Positions 36,142 to 46,146 of a stretch of DNA of 64,000 bases are shown piece after piece. The position numbers were made by a program, and so were the translations under genes. Below the pieces are notes generated by a model. The model was not told the DNA's origin. It saw nothing but the letters and a program-made list of their open reading frames with translations, and ran no database searches. Position 1 is the first letter of the stretch; the number at the start of each line of letters is the position of its first letter. This DNA is from Bacteroides sp. CAG:545 (GTDB lineage Bacteria; Bacteroidota; Bacteroidia; Bacteroidales; UBA932). Location of the stretch: NCBI GenBank assembly GCA_000432515.1, contig HF996027.1, positions 78,320-142,319 on the forward strand, read 5' to 3'.

Positions 36142-38226
36142 ATGTTCAAAAGAATTCTGACGTTAGCGCTTTCTGCAGTCGTTGCACTGCCCGCATCCGC
36201 TCAAGTGACAATCGGTGAAGAGGCTATGCAAAGAGCCTCCGAACTGGTTGCCAAAATGACACTTGAAGAAAAGATTGACCTTATCGCCGGGGATGCCGAC
36301 GGGTTTCACATCTATGGAGTTCCACGGCTTCGTATTCCCGAAATCCGCACGGCGGATGGTCCGCAGGGATTGCGCAACGACACGCAGAGTACAATGTACC
36401 CATGCGGTATCGCGCTTGCATCCTGTTGGAACAGGTCTCTGGCACTGGCCTACGGCAAGTCAATCGGCTCAGACGCGAGGGCACGCGGGGTTCACATCCT
36501 GCTCGGTCCCGGAGTGAACATCTACAGGGCACCAATGTGCGGACGCAATTTCGAGTACTACGGAGAAGACCCTTTTCTGACTTCGGAGACTGCAGTGCAG
36601 TACATACTCGGAGTGCAGAGCGAGGGCGTAATGGCAACTGTAAAGCATTTCTGCGGCAACAACCAGGAATGGAGCCGGCACCACACATCATCGGACATAG
36701 ACGAACGGACTCTCAACGAGATTTATTTTCCTGCCTTCCGTAAGGCTGTGCAGGTCGCCGGTGTCGGTTCAGTGATGTCGAGCTACAACCTGCTGAACAG
36801 CGTGCACACCTCTGAAAACGAGATCCTTGTCAGGATTCTCAGAGAAAAATGGGGCTTTGAAGGAATATATATGTCCGACTGGGCAGCGACGTACTCGACG
36901 GTCGGGGCTGCCAACGCCGGTCTCGACCTTGAGATGCCGGTCGCATTATACTTCACTCGCGAATTGCTCGGAAAGGCAGTTGAGAACGGAACCGTGAGAG
37001 AGAGCGTGCTTGATGAAAAGTGTCGTCATATCCTTCAAACCTTTATTGCCTTCGGATTCCTTGACCGGGAGCAGAAGGACGAAAGCCTTCCGCTTGATAA
37101 TCCGGAGTCCAACAAAATAGCACTAGACGTGGCTCGTGAGGCCGTGGTACTTCTCAAGAACGACGGGATTCTTCCGTTGTGTTCAAAATCACACTCAAAG
37201 GCTGTAAAAAACATTGTGGTTCTCGGTCCGAATGCAGAGTGTGTGCCTACCGGAGGAGGCTCTGGATTCGTGAACCCGTATCACACGAAAAGCGTCTTCG
37301 CCGCACTTTCCGAGCAAGGCAAAAAGTTGAAAGTCAGTCTCGTTCCATTCACAGGAAAGATTGATGTCGTTCAGTCGGACTTCACACCTGAACAGAAGGC
37401 GGCGATCCGTTGTGCCGATGCCGTGATCTACTGCGGAGGTTTCAACTCCGACATTGAGCACGAGGACGGCGACCGCCCGTTTGACATTCCCGCGGCTCAG
37501 ACTGCGCAGATGCATATGGCAGCGGAACTCAATCCGAACCTTATTATCGTCATCAACGCTGGCGGAGGAGTGCGCCTAACCGACCTTGACGACATTTCAA
37601 GAGCCATCCTCATGGCATGGTATCCCGGACAGGCAGGCGGCCAGGCAATAGCTGAAATTCTCACCGGAGCAACTAATCCGAGTGGCCACCTCCCCATTTC
37701 CATCGAGGCACGCCCCGAGGACAACCCGACTTTCGGCAGCTATTATGAGAATGTCTTTCGCAACCTCCATAGCCCTTATTCCCGCGTCTGCTACAGCGAG
37801 GGCGTATTCGTCGGCTATCGAGGGTACGAACGTAACGGGGTTCGCCCTCTATACCCATTCGGCTTCGGACTCAGCTACACGACCTTCGGGTTCTCCGACC
37901 TCGGCATCACTCCGTCCGAAGACGGTAAGCTGACCGTTAGCTTCCGTGTCCGCAATACCGGAAAGAGGGACGGGGCTACTGCGGCACAGGTTTATGTCAG
38001 CGAATGTTCCCCAACACTTGCTCGCCCTGAAAAGGAACTCAAGGGATATGAAAAGATATTCCTTAAATCCGGAGAAGTCAAGGAAATATCCATCGTCCTC
38101 GACGACGAGGCATTCAGTCACTACGACACCGCCCTCCATGATTTTATAGTCACCCCAGGAGAATACCGCATTCTTGTAGGCGACTCCAGTTTAAATCTTC
38201 CGCTGAACGCCACCGTTCAGCGATAA
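36142..38226 (+). CDS. GH3-family beta-glucosidase
   Basis: This 694-residue exo-enzyme has a signal peptide (LALSAVVALPASAQ), a TIM-barrel N-terminal domain with the catalytic nucleophile Asp246 in YMSDWAA, a second alpha/beta domain (GGGSGFVNPYHTKSVF region) and a C-terminal fibronectin-III-like domain (FGFGLSYTTF). The family releases glucose from the non-reducing end of beta-oligosaccharides in the periplasm. It would finish the work of GH16. It lies 2 bp after the truncated module gene. Confidence 0.94.
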   Translation: MFKRILTLALSAVVALPASAQVTIGEEAMQRASELVAKMTLEEKIDLIAGDADGFHIYGVPRLRIPEIRTADGPQGLRNDTQSTMYPCGIALASCWNRSLALAYGKSIGSDARARGVHILLGPGVNIYRAPMCGRNFEYYGEDPFLTSETAVQYILGVQSEGVMATVKHFCGNNQEWSRHHTSSDIDERTLNEIYFPAFRKAVQVAGVGSVMSSYNLLNSVHTSENEILVRILREKWGFEGIYMSDWAATYSTVGAANAGLDLEMPVALYFTRELLGKAVENGTVRESVLDEKCRHILQTFIAFGFLDREQKDESLPLDNPESNKIALDVAREAVVLLKNDGILPLCSKSHSKAVKNIVVLGPNAECVPTGGGSGFVNPYHTKSVFAALSEQGKKLKVSLVPFTGKIDVVQSDFTPEQKAAIRCADAVIYCGGFNSDIEHEDGDRPFDIPAAQTAQMHMAAELNPNLIIVINAGGGVRLTDLDDISRAILMAWYPGQAGGQAIAEILTGATNPSGHLPISIEARPEDNPTFGSYYENVFRNLHSPYSRVCYSEGVFVGYRGYERNGVRPLYPFGFGLSYTTFGFSDLGITPSEDGKLTVSFRVRNTGKRDGATAAQVYVSECSPTLARPEKELKGYEKIFLKSGEVKEISIVLDDEAFSHYDTALHDFIVTPGEYRILVGDSSLNLPLNATVQR

Positions 38227-38255
38227 AACTTATAATAAATGTAAAATCCGACGAT

Positions 38256-39251
38256 ATGGAAAGAAGAGACTTTTTGAAGATTTCGGCATTCACGGCTGGG
38301 GCGGCGCTTATCACCAACCCGTTTTCGACTCTTGCCGACACAATTTCGTCCGAGGAGACAATGCATGCGGAGACCGCTCCCGACGGAGGATACGTCCCCA
38401 ATCCGAAGATTGTGCGAAAAATTGAAGGCTGCGGGCCAATGGACATAAGAAAACTGAAAATCAAAGTTGGGGCAAAGAGACCGTTCTCTATGCTGCACAT
38501 CTCGGACAGCCATCTTGTGTTGACCGATAGCCGCAATGACGAGAAAAAGGCGCAGCTCGCCAAGTTCAGAAACAGAGAGTTTCCATGGGCTGCGCTCTAT
38601 CACGAGCGTCTGATTGCCTACGCCAACAAGAATCATCTTCCGATTATCCATACGGGAGACATGATTGATTTTCTGAGCGAAATGGGTTTAGACTATGTAG
38701 TGGAGGCATTCTCGCGCGGAGAATGGATTACGTCCTGCGGCAACCACGAGTTCGCAAACTATATGGGATGGTTCGGTCCGGAAAAAGAAGATGCGGAGTT
38801 CCAGTCAAAGTATTTCACGCAAGTTCAGGAAGCGTTTCCGGATAACCTCTCATTTACGGCAAGGGTCATTAACGGAGTAAATTTCATCACGCTTGATGAC
38901 AGTTTCTATTTTATTACTCAAGAACAATGGGACAATGTCGCTGCAGAATTTGCAAAAGGACTTCCGGTAGTAATGATGATGCATATCCCGTTCTACACAC
39001 CGAAGCTCTACGATCATACCTCGCACGGCGGTAAGAAGTTCTCCTATCTCTGTGGTGCACCATCCGATACTGAGCGAGAAGGCACACTTACACAACTGTT
39101 CGTCAAATGGCTCAAGGAACAGCCACAACTAAAGGCCATTCTCACCGGCCATCTCCACGAGTTCTGGCAGGAACAGTTCTCCCACACAGCAGTACAATAT
39201 GTCGTTGGCGGAGCTTTCAAAGGCGAAGCCTATCACATAAGGTTTTTCTAA
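38256..39251 (+). CDS. Calcineurin-like metallophosphoesterase, probably Tat-exported
   Basis: This 331-residue protein begins RRDFLK, a twin-arginine signal, followed by a hydrophobic stretch. All metallophosphoesterase motifs are visible: ISDSHLV (DxH), HTGDMID (GDxxD), GNHEF (GNHE), MMHIP and GHLHEFW (GHxH). The physiological substrate is unknown; phosphate esters on glycans or nucleotides are possible. It lies in the PUL between GH3 and GH36, so it may act on phosphorylated or otherwise decorated glycans, but this is only context. Confidence 0.88.
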   Translation: MERRDFLKISAFTAGAALITNPFSTLADTISSEETMHAETAPDGGYVPNPKIVRKIEGCGPMDIRKLKIKVGAKRPFSMLHISDSHLVLTDSRNDEKKAQLAKFRNREFPWAALYHERLIAYANKNHLPIIHTGDMIDFLSEMGLDYVVEAFSRGEWITSCGNHEFANYMGWFGPEKEDAEFQSKYFTQVQEAFPDNLSFTARVINGVNFITLDDSFYFITQEQWDNVAAEFAKGLPVVMMMHIPFYTPKLYDHTSHGGKKFSYLCGAPSDTEREGTLTQLFVKWLKEQPQLKAILTGHLHEFWQEQFSHTAVQYVVGGAFKGEAYHIRFF

Positions 39252-39382
39252 GTAAGTTCAAAGAATGAGTTGAACTAAGAATAAATTGATTAAATATGAG
39301 AAAATCACTCGAGGGTAGTAACCACCAAACGTTGATTTAACAGAAGTTATAACTGAAAAAGTTTTAAATAGTAACCTCATAT

Positions 39383-41191
39383 ATGTACAGACACATACTC
39401 GCAATTGCATTATCGGCACTGTCTTTTTGCGTATCATACGCCCAGAGCACCTGGACGGGCAATCCTTGCGCTTCCAAAGGCACGATTGTCGCCCCTGTAT
39501 TGAGCAGTTTGCTCGTGGATGAGATTGTGATCGTCTCAGACAATCCCGGAGACTGGAAATTTACCGCATCATTGGAAACTGACGGAGGAAAAGAAATAAT
39601 CAGCATTTCGATGGATGCACCGACAGAGGCACCGCCGGCAAAATTCAATGTATATTTCACTTTTCCTCAGAAAGGTGTTTTCAACATCTGGAGTCCTGAT
39701 GTCTATTGCGGAACCCATCTCGACCCGTTTTGGGGCGGCAGCAACAACTCCAGCGCACTTGCGTTCAGAATGCCGCTCTATGAGTATTTCGACGACAACG
39801 ACACAAACCGCCTGACAATCGCGTGTAGCGAGAGTTTCAGACGGGTGGAGGCCGCTCTCGGCGTGATGGAGGAGGACTGCGACATCTGTTCGGAGCTGCG
39901 TTTCTTCAGGGAAGCCGAGGCCCCGCTGAGTCATTATGAGACCAAGATTATGCTCGACGGGCGTCACATGTTTTGGGGAAAGACCATTCAGGACGGCGTC
40001 AAGTGGATGATGGAAGAAAAGGGATTGCAGGCCCTTGAGGCTCCTGAAGCCGCTTTCGAGCCGCTCTATTCGACCTGGTACCAGTTTCATCAGAACGTAA
40101 CCGACAAGGCTGTGGCGGAAGAGTGCAAGCTCGCTGCTGAGCTCGGAATGAAGACTGTGATTCTCGACGACGGATGGCAAACAGAGGACGGGAACAGGGG
40201 TTATGCCTTCTGTGGGGACTGGAAACCGACTCCAAAGAAATTTCCGGACATGGCCTCACACGTCGCCGCAGTGCAAAAACTCGGGATGAAATATATGATC
40301 TGGTACAGCGTCCCTTATGTCGGATTCAACAGCGAGGCATACGCAAAGTTTAAGGGAAAATATCTCTATAACGAACATGGCATGGGCTGCAGCGTTCTTG
40401 ACCCTCGTTTCCCTGAGGTCAGGAAACATCTGGTGGATTTGTATGTCAATGCCTTGAAAGACTGGAACCTGGACGGATTCAAACTCGATTTCATCGACAG
40501 CTTCAGATTCCATGGAGAGGATCCGGCGGTGAAAGAGAAATATGCCGGACGTGACATCATGAATCTGAGCGAAGCAGTGAACGTGCTGATGAAGGAAGTT
40601 TCATCAGCCCTGAAAGCCATCAAGCCGGAGGTTCTCATTGAGTTCAGACAGCAGTACATAGGTCCTGCCATCAGACAGTATGGCAATATGTTCCGTGCAG
40701 CAGACTGTCCGGGAAACGCGAAGGACAACAGGATGAGAATCGCATCTCTCAGGCTGACAAGCGGTTCGACGGCTGTTCATTCAGATATGTTGGAATGGAA
40801 CATTTCCGAAACACCGGAGAATGTGGGCAGAGCGATCATCAACTCCATTTTCGGAGTCGTACAATACTCGACAATGCTGAGGACCATTCCGCAAGAACAG
40901 CTTGACGTCATGAGAAAATGGATGAAGTTCGCTTCCGATCATCGTGAGACTCTGCTCAAGAGCGAATTCCGTCCGCATCATCCTGAGCTCGGCTACCCTG
41001 TCATCGAGGCGGAGAGCGATAAGGAACTCATAATCGCCGTATATCAGGACAATGCCGTCATTGACGTGCCCAGTCGTGGAAAGAGCGTCTATATCCTGAA
41101 CGCATCCGGTTCTGACAGCATTGTCGTCCGCTGCGGCAAAAAGACAAAAACCGTGAAAGTCCCTTGCGGCGACTGGAAATCATTGAACTAA
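39383..41191 (+). CDS. GH36-family alpha-galactosidase-like glycosidase
   Basis: This 602-residue secreted enzyme (signal peptide HILAIALSALSFCVSYAQ) has a GH36/melibiase-like TIM barrel. The catalytic nucleophile is Asp369 in DGFKLDFID, and the upstream ILDDGWQT segment is characteristic. It probably hydrolyses alpha-galactosides, though some family members act on other alpha-sugars. It ends 4 bp inside the SbcC 3' end, tail to tail. It has a 131-bp upstream gap with no strong promoter signal, so it may belong to the PUL transcript or be separate. Confidence 0.88.
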   Translation: MYRHILAIALSALSFCVSYAQSTWTGNPCASKGTIVAPVLSSLLVDEIVIVSDNPGDWKFTASLETDGGKEIISISMDAPTEAPPAKFNVYFTFPQKGVFNIWSPDVYCGTHLDPFWGGSNNSSALAFRMPLYEYFDDNDTNRLTIACSESFRRVEAALGVMEEDCDICSELRFFREAEAPLSHYETKIMLDGRHMFWGKTIQDGVKWMMEEKGLQALEAPEAAFEPLYSTWYQFHQNVTDKAVAEECKLAAELGMKTVILDDGWQTEDGNRGYAFCGDWKPTPKKFPDMASHVAAVQKLGMKYMIWYSVPYVGFNSEAYAKFKGKYLYNEHGMGCSVLDPRFPEVRKHLVDLYVNALKDWNLDGFKLDFIDSFRFHGEDPAVKEKYAGRDIMNLSEAVNVLMKEVSSALKAIKPEVLIEFRQQYIGPAIRQYGNMFRAADCPGNAKDNRMRIASLRLTSGSTAVHSDMLEWNISETPENVGRAIINSIFGVVQYSTMLRTIPQEQLDVMRKWMKFASDHRETLLKSEFRPHHPELGYPVIEAESDKELIIAVYQDNAVIDVPSRGKSVYILNASGSDSIVVRCGKKTKTVKVPCGDWKSLN

Positions 41192-44100
41192 GATTGTGCA
41201 TCGCGGACGAAGACTTCGCTGGTGGTGGCGTTCTTTTTCTTGACCTCTATCACGGTAGGGATCCTTTTCTGGAGGTCCTCTATGTGGGAGATGATGCCGA
41301 CGTGCTTGCCGCTGGAGGAGTTCAGTTTCTCCAATGCAGACATCACGCTGTTGAGCCACTCCTGGCTGAGTGTTCCGAATCCTTCATCAATGAAGAGTGT
41401 ATCCACGCTGATGCTGTTCTCTGCGAGGCTGGACAGGCCCAGGGCCAATGACAATGAAATCACGAACCCTTCACCTCCTGAAAGCGTGTTTCCTGAGCGG
41501 ACCACGCCGTCTTCATTGTCCTCTACCAGGATGACGAGTGAGCCCGGCTGTGCCGTCAATTCATAACGCGGGGCGATCTTTCTCAGATATGCATTTGCAT
41601 GATTGAGGATGTCCTGCATGATGTAACTCTGGGCTATCTTCTTGAACGTGAATCCGTCGGTGCCGCCGAAAAGGCCATCCAGAGTCTCCCATCTGGCATT
41701 GACCTTGCCGGCCCTGTTAAGCGCGTCAATCTTGCTTTTAAGCTCGTCATGCTTCCTGTCATCATCCTCAATGACAGTCTTGAGCTTGCCGAGGTGCTCT
41801 GACTTGTCCAGATTGTCCGATTCGACAGTCTTCTTCAGTGCATTGACCTCTACGGCAGTCTTAGGCAGGGTTCCGTCTTCAGCATAAGCGTTTTCTAAGG
41901 TGTTATCATTCAGTTCTTTGGACTTGCGTGCTGTGTCGATGTTCTCAAGAGCCGTTCTGATGCGGCTCTCCAATGAACCCCACTCCACGATTGCGTTGCC
42001 GGCGTATTTTTCCGGTACGATGTCCCCGGAAACGAAGTCCCCATTGGCCGCGATGATTCTTTCCCTTACATCTGATGCGGATGCGATGTTGCTTTTGAGA
42101 TTCTTCATCTCTACGGTCACCTTGTCATATTCTTTCAGGGTGTCATTGTACTTTCTGGCACTCTCCTTGAGCTTCGCGATGAAGCCTTTGTCATCACATT
42201 CCCATTCCTTTTTCCAGTCAGGGAAGGAGATGAGGCTCTCTGCCGCCAGAAGGGACTCAGATGCGGATTTCTCTGCCACAGAGATCATTTTCTTGGCATT
42301 GTCAATGTTGCTGCTGATTTTCTGGATCTCCAGGTTCTTCCTGTTGTAGTCGGATACGATAGGAGAGTAGATGTTGCTCTGGTATTTGTCCCTGTCTGCT
42401 GTCGCGCTGTCCACAGCCTTCTGTCTGACATTGACATCGGCTATGGCCTTTTCATTGACCTCCTTGCGCGCGTCCAGCGTCTTTTTGATCGACTCGAGCT
42501 TTTCCCGGATGTTTTCTTCATTGACTTTTATGCCCAATGAAGAGAAATTCTTGGCGAACGCTTCCTTGAGTCCTGCCAATGTCTTTTCGTCGTTGTTGAG
42601 CCTGCTTTTGGAATTGTCGAGCTCCTTAAGTCTGGTGTTGAACGCTGTACTTGCTTTGACTGATGCCTCATCTGCTTTCCGTTTCTCCGTTTCCGCCTTT
42701 TCCAATGCCTCTTTTGCAGGTTTGAGAAGATCGTTCTGCTCCTGTTCCGAGATGAGTGATGTTATTTTCGTATGGCATACTGGACAGATGTCGCTGCCAG
42801 TCTCACGAAGCCAGTTCCTAAGACGGATTGAAGCCTGGTTTATTGCCATAGCCTGCGTATTATATGAGTCGAGGCATTTCTTATAGGTGTCATCGGCTGT
42901 CTTCGACTTGTCCTTCAGTTCGTTGAGCGCAACACGCTCTGCCTCAATCTCTTCTACTACCTTTTTGTAGTCGGACTTCCCGGTAGAGAGGTTATCTTCT
43001 TTTTGCTGGATGACAGCGTAGGCAGTGCCTGCATCGCCGATGAGTTTCAGTTCCTTGCCAATGTCGCGTCTCTCTTTCTCCACCTCTTCAGGCTTGAGCG
43101 CCATCTTGGCCTCAATGGCCTCCGTTACAGCCTCTCTCTTGCTGTCAAGAGTCTTTTCGGCATCGGCTTTCTTCGTTTCCAGTTCGGCGAAAAGTGCCCG
43201 GGATGCTTCAAGAGCTTTCTTCTCATTCTCGAGAACTTCTTTCTGTTTCTTGCAGTAGTTTTCCTGCTTAGATACGTTCACGAGATGCGATTCGATGGTC
43301 TGGACATTCGCGAACATGTCTGCGTGAACTTTCTGAGCCTCAATGTCTTTCGCCAGGTCTCCGGCAATGTCGTTTTTCTTGTCGAGCTCGGCTTTGCCAT
43401 AGACAATGTCATTGGTGAGGACAGAGAACTTCGACTTCGCATCTGCAAGAGTCTCTTCAGAGTCCTTTATGGACTTTTCGGCAGCTTCGACAGCCTCAAA
43501 CGCCTTCAGCAGGTTTCCGAGCAGGGCCAATGCGGACTTGTTCTTTTCAATGTCGTCTCCAATCTGTTTTATTTCATTGACAAGAGCGCTCTTTTCCTCT
43601 GCCGAGAGAAGAACGACAGAATCGACGTCCTTTTTCGCCTCCTTATAGGCTTCCTTCGCGTCGAGTGAGTTCTTATGGATGAGGGTTCCGATTTTCGCGT
43701 AAATCTCAGTGCCGGTAATTTTCTCAAGAATCTCCGACTTCTCCTTGCTCTCGGCTTTCAGGAACTGGGTGAACTGCCCCTGGGCGAGCATTGACGTGCG
43801 GCAGAACTCATCGTAGTCCAGGCCGATGATTTCGGTCATCTTGTCAATGCGTGCCTTGCCCCTTTTGTTATTCGTATTGCCTTTGCTGTCGGTTATGGAC
43901 CAGTCTTCGTCTTCCAGTTTTCCATTGCGGTTTACACGGCATTTCCACTCGGCTGTGTAGTCGGAACCGTCCGCCCCCTCGAACAGGAGTGTTATTCCGC
44001 CTGCCTTCTCTCCTTTCTTGAGCAGCTGGTTTACAGACACTATGCTGATTTCCTGCCCTCCCTCTTTGTAGGACGTTTCAGTTGTCTTGTTGCCGTTCGT

Positions 44101-44280
44101 CAGACGCGGAGTCTTGTTGTACAGGGCGAGGCATATGGCATCCAGGATGGTGGATTTTCCGCTTCCTGTCTCGCCGCAGATGAGGAAAATAGGGGAGTCC
44201 GACAGCGGTGCTGACGTGAAGTCGATGCTCGCGGATGAGATCGACGCTATGTTGGTGATGTCCAGTTTCTTCAGTTTCAT
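41188..44280 (-). CDS. sbcC: SbcC, ATPase subunit of the SbcCD nuclease
   Basis: This 1030-residue SMC-like protein has Walker A GETGSGKST near the N-terminus, long coiled coils broken by the zinc-hook CPVC (about residue 498), the signature LSGGEGFVISLSLALG and Walker B LFIDEGFGTL. With SbcD it forms the Mre11/Rad50-type complex that opens hairpins and trims DNA ends. It follows sbcD by 4 bp. The length is typical. Confidence 0.96.
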   Translation of the reverse strand: MKLKKLDITNIASISSASIDFTSAPLSDSPIFLICGETGSGKSTILDAICLALYNKTPRLTNGNKTTETSYKEGGQEISIVSVNQLLKKGEKAGGITLLFEGADGSDYTAEWKCRVNRNGKLEDEDWSITDSKGNTNNKRGKARIDKMTEIIGLDYDEFCRTSMLAQGQFTQFLKAESKEKSEILEKITGTEIYAKIGTLIHKNSLDAKEAYKEAKKDVDSVVLLSAEEKSALVNEIKQIGDDIEKNKSALALLGNLLKAFEAVEAAEKSIKDSEETLADAKSKFSVLTNDIVYGKAELDKKNDIAGDLAKDIEAQKVHADMFANVQTIESHLVNVSKQENYCKKQKEVLENEKKALEASRALFAELETKKADAEKTLDSKREAVTEAIEAKMALKPEEVEKERRDIGKELKLIGDAGTAYAVIQQKEDNLSTGKSDYKKVVEEIEAERVALNELKDKSKTADDTYKKCLDSYNTQAMAINQASIRLRNWLRETGSDICPVCHTKITSLISEQEQNDLLKPAKEALEKAETEKRKADEASVKASTAFNTRLKELDNSKSRLNNDEKTLAGLKEAFAKNFSSLGIKVNEENIREKLESIKKTLDARKEVNEKAIADVNVRQKAVDSATADRDKYQSNIYSPIVSDYNRKNLEIQKISSNIDNAKKMISVAEKSASESLLAAESLISFPDWKKEWECDDKGFIAKLKESARKYNDTLKEYDKVTVEMKNLKSNIASASDVRERIIAANGDFVSGDIVPEKYAGNAIVEWGSLESRIRTALENIDTARKSKELNDNTLENAYAEDGTLPKTAVEVNALKKTVESDNLDKSEHLGKLKTVIEDDDRKHDELKSKIDALNRAGKVNARWETLDGLFGGTDGFTFKKIAQSYIMQDILNHANAYLRKIAPRYELTAQPGSLVILVEDNEDGVVRSGNTLSGGEGFVISLSLALGLSSLAENSISVDTLFIDEGFGTLSQEWLNSVMSALEKLNSSSGKHVGIISHIEDLQKRIPTVIEVKKKNATTSEVFVRDAQS

Positions 44281-44284
44281 GGTA

Positions 44285-45577
44285 TCAGTCGTGTTTTTCA
44301 GATTTCATAACTTCGTCAATGGTTTCTTTCAGCATGGCGAGGATATTCTCGTCAATGCTGTCTTGTCCCGTTTCCTTCAGGTAGAGTTCAGCCACGGAGT
44401 AAGGCCCCATCTTTCCGAGTTCTGCGGTGCTGATATTTATCTTCCCGGAAGAGTTTATGTCCTGGGCATTGACCTTCTTCACCCTGTTTATCAGGCAGAA
44501 CTTCGCCTTCAGATGGCATTGCTCCGGAACTTTGGCGGCCTTGTCTTTCGCCTCGACCGGAATAGTCCCGTCGTCAGTGACATTGAGCCGTACATAGCAG
44601 GCCTTTTCCGGGTCCATTTTTTTGAACGCCTCGTATGCCTCATCCCACTTGAGGGACTTCACTTCGCTGCGTCTGGTCCTGTCCTGCTCCGGTATGGTAA
44701 TGACCGGCATCGCATTGTCAATGTCGATTGTCTCCACTTCCGGAGTGTCGCCGTGGGCATTGATGGTCACGATCGAAACGCTGTGCTGGAAGTCCTCGTC
44801 GAAAGACACGGGCAGGGGAGAGCCGCTGTAGCGGATCCTGTCTGAGATGTTCTGCGGATTGTGTATATGGCCGAGCGCAATGTAGTCGTAGCCTGTGCCG
44901 AAAACATCTGCATTGACCATATCGATTCCTCCTATGATGTCGAGGTCCTGGCCGACGGCGTCGGGTTTCTCGCCTGAGATCCGGTTTACTGCCGTATGGG
45001 CCATCACGACCACCGGAAGCCCGTTTTTATTGCGTTTTCCGACTTCCTCCAGCAGGAGGGCTATAAACTCTTTCATTCTTTCTTCCCTGGGCAGGTCTGC
45101 TTTCACGGCCGGGAAATTGCCTGGGTAGCAGTGCGGTATGGCGACAATGTAGCCGACGGTGCTGCCGTCCCTCATGATGGGGAAGATATGGCGTTCGAAA
45201 AGCTGCCTGTGAAATTCGTCGCTGTCTTCGCCCTGGAGGATGTTGCGTTTTATGGATGCCACGATGGATACTCCCACGAGGTTCCACAGCGGGTCGGTGA
45301 TCTCTATCTTGTTGCTGTCGTGGTTGCCGGCTGTCACGATGACCTTCATTGACGGTGCAATCTCATGGACTGTCATGAGATGATGCATGAACATCTCCTG
45401 CGCTGACGTCTGGGGTGACGTCGTGTGATAGACATCGCCGCTGATGACGTATGCGTCCGGCTTCTGTTCCTTGATGATATTTTCTATCTGGGCGAGGCAG
45501 CTGGTCTGCTCGACTGTCCTGTCATACGAATATAACGTATGTCCCAGATGCAGGTCAGATGTATGTAGAATCTTCAT
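44285..45577 (-). CDS. sbcD: SbcD, nuclease subunit of the SbcCD complex
   Basis: The protein from the ATG at 45577 (430 residues) starts with MKILHTSDLHLGH; eight extra codons upstream look untranslated. Metal-binding phosphoesterase motifs are complete: DLHLGH (DxH), GDVYHT (GDxxH), GNHDS (GNHD), and a later GHIHNPQ. It makes the Mn-dependent exonuclease and hairpin endonuclease activity. The adjacent hairpin array could be a substrate, which is only speculation. Confidence 0.96.
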   Translation of the reverse strand: MKILHTSDLHLGHTLYSYDRTVEQTSCLAQIENIIKEQKPDAYVISGDVYHTTSPQTSAQEMFMHHLMTVHEIAPSMKVIVTAGNHDSNKIEITDPLWNLVGVSIVASIKRNILQGEDSDEFHRQLFERHIFPIMRDGSTVGYIVAIPHCYPGNFPAVKADLPREERMKEFIALLLEEVGKRNKNGLPVVVMAHTAVNRISGEKPDAVGQDLDIIGGIDMVNADVFGTGYDYIALGHIHNPQNISDRIRYSGSPLPVSFDEDFQHSVSIVTINAHGDTPEVETIDIDNAMPVITIPEQDRTRRSEVKSLKWDEAYEAFKKMDPEKACYVRLNVTDDGTIPVEAKDKAAKVPEQCHLKAKFCLINRVKKVNAQDINSSGKINISTAELGKMGPYSVAELYLKETGQDSIDENILAMLKETIDEVMKSEKHD

Positions 45578-45666
45578 ATTTGTATTATATGTCAATGTCA
45601 TTCTTGTGTTAATGTCATTTGCCTGTATTATTTACATCATAAGGCGGCAAATCTTACATAAAAATA

Positions 45667-45687
45667 GTGAAATTTTCTGAATTTCAC
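45667..45687. promoter_or_regulatory. 8-bp inverted repeat between sbcD and the MNT gene
   Basis: GTGAAATT (45667-45674) pairs with AATTTCAC (45680-45687) around a 5-nt loop in the divergent gap. It could be an operator or a weak terminator. No T-run follows on either strand. Confidence 0.35.
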
Positions 45688-45725
45688 GTAGTGACCTAAG
45701 CGAGCATCGAACCGCTAGAATACTC

Positions 45726-45756
45726 TTTGCAATCAAACGAAAAACTTATATATTTG
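45726..45756 (+). promoter_or_regulatory. Strong Bacteroidetes promoter for the MNT gene
   Basis: TTTG (45726-45729), a 19-bp spacer and TATATTTG (45749-45756) match the full consensus. The start codon follows 17 bp later. Confidence 0.75.
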
Positions 45757-45773
45757 CAGAAACACCGGGTATT

Positions 45774-46082
45774 ATGGATAAGAGACTTACAGACAAGATT
45801 GTACGCTACTTCGCAACTCAGCCAGTTGTGAAGGCTTGGGTCTTTGGCTCTTATGCCAGGGGAGAAGCACATAGCGGAAGCGACATCGATATCTTAGTGG
45901 TTTTCGACAAAGAAGCTAAGGTCAGTCTAATGAAGCATGCTGAGATTTCCTTGGAACTCAGCGAGATTCTCGGATTCGATGTGGACCTGATCACGGAGGG
46001 CACTCTGCTGTCATTTGCAGAACGCACAGCCAACAATGACAAGATTCTGATATATGAGAGAGCAAGATCTTCAGCCTCTTAA
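45774..46082 (+). CDS. Minimal nucleotidyltransferase (MNT, toxin-antitoxin type)
   Basis: This 102-residue protein has the complete MNT signature: G25-S-Y-A-R-G ... S37-D-I-D, with acidic residues Asp38 and Asp40 to bind metal, and a later Asp in VDLITEG. MNT proteins typically antitoxinate HEPN ribonucleases by adding nucleotides. A short out-of-frame ORF overlaps its 3' end and may be the relic of that HEPN gene. A consensus promoter precedes it. Confidence 0.88.
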   Translation: MDKRLTDKIVRYFATQPVVKAWVFGSYARGEAHSGSDIDILVVFDKEAKVSLMKHAEISLELSEILGFDVDLITEGTLLSFAERTANNDKILIYERARSSAS

Positions 46083-46119
46083 GGAACAAATTGAAAAATA
46101 CATATCAGAGATGCAGTGA
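46054..46119 (+). pseudogene. Possible HEPN-partner remnant (21 codons)
   Basis: An ATG inside the 3' end of MNT opens a short frame starting MREQDLQPLKEQIEKY that stops at 46119. HEPN (DUF86-type) partners usually overlap the MNT gene this way and start with a similar Met-Arg-Glu/Asp helix, but are about 110 residues long. The rest is absent; the WYL gene begins (3' end) 27 bp later. This reading is tentative. Confidence 0.3.
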
Positions 46120-46146
46120 GACGTTCAGTCAAAATGTTGTCACAAC

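Noticed and set aside
45690..45722. Leftward GGTTCGATGC string like a tRNA 3' end before the MNT gene
   Set aside because: No 5-bp T-stem, anticodon arm or acceptor stem could be formed; at most an old tRNA fragment.
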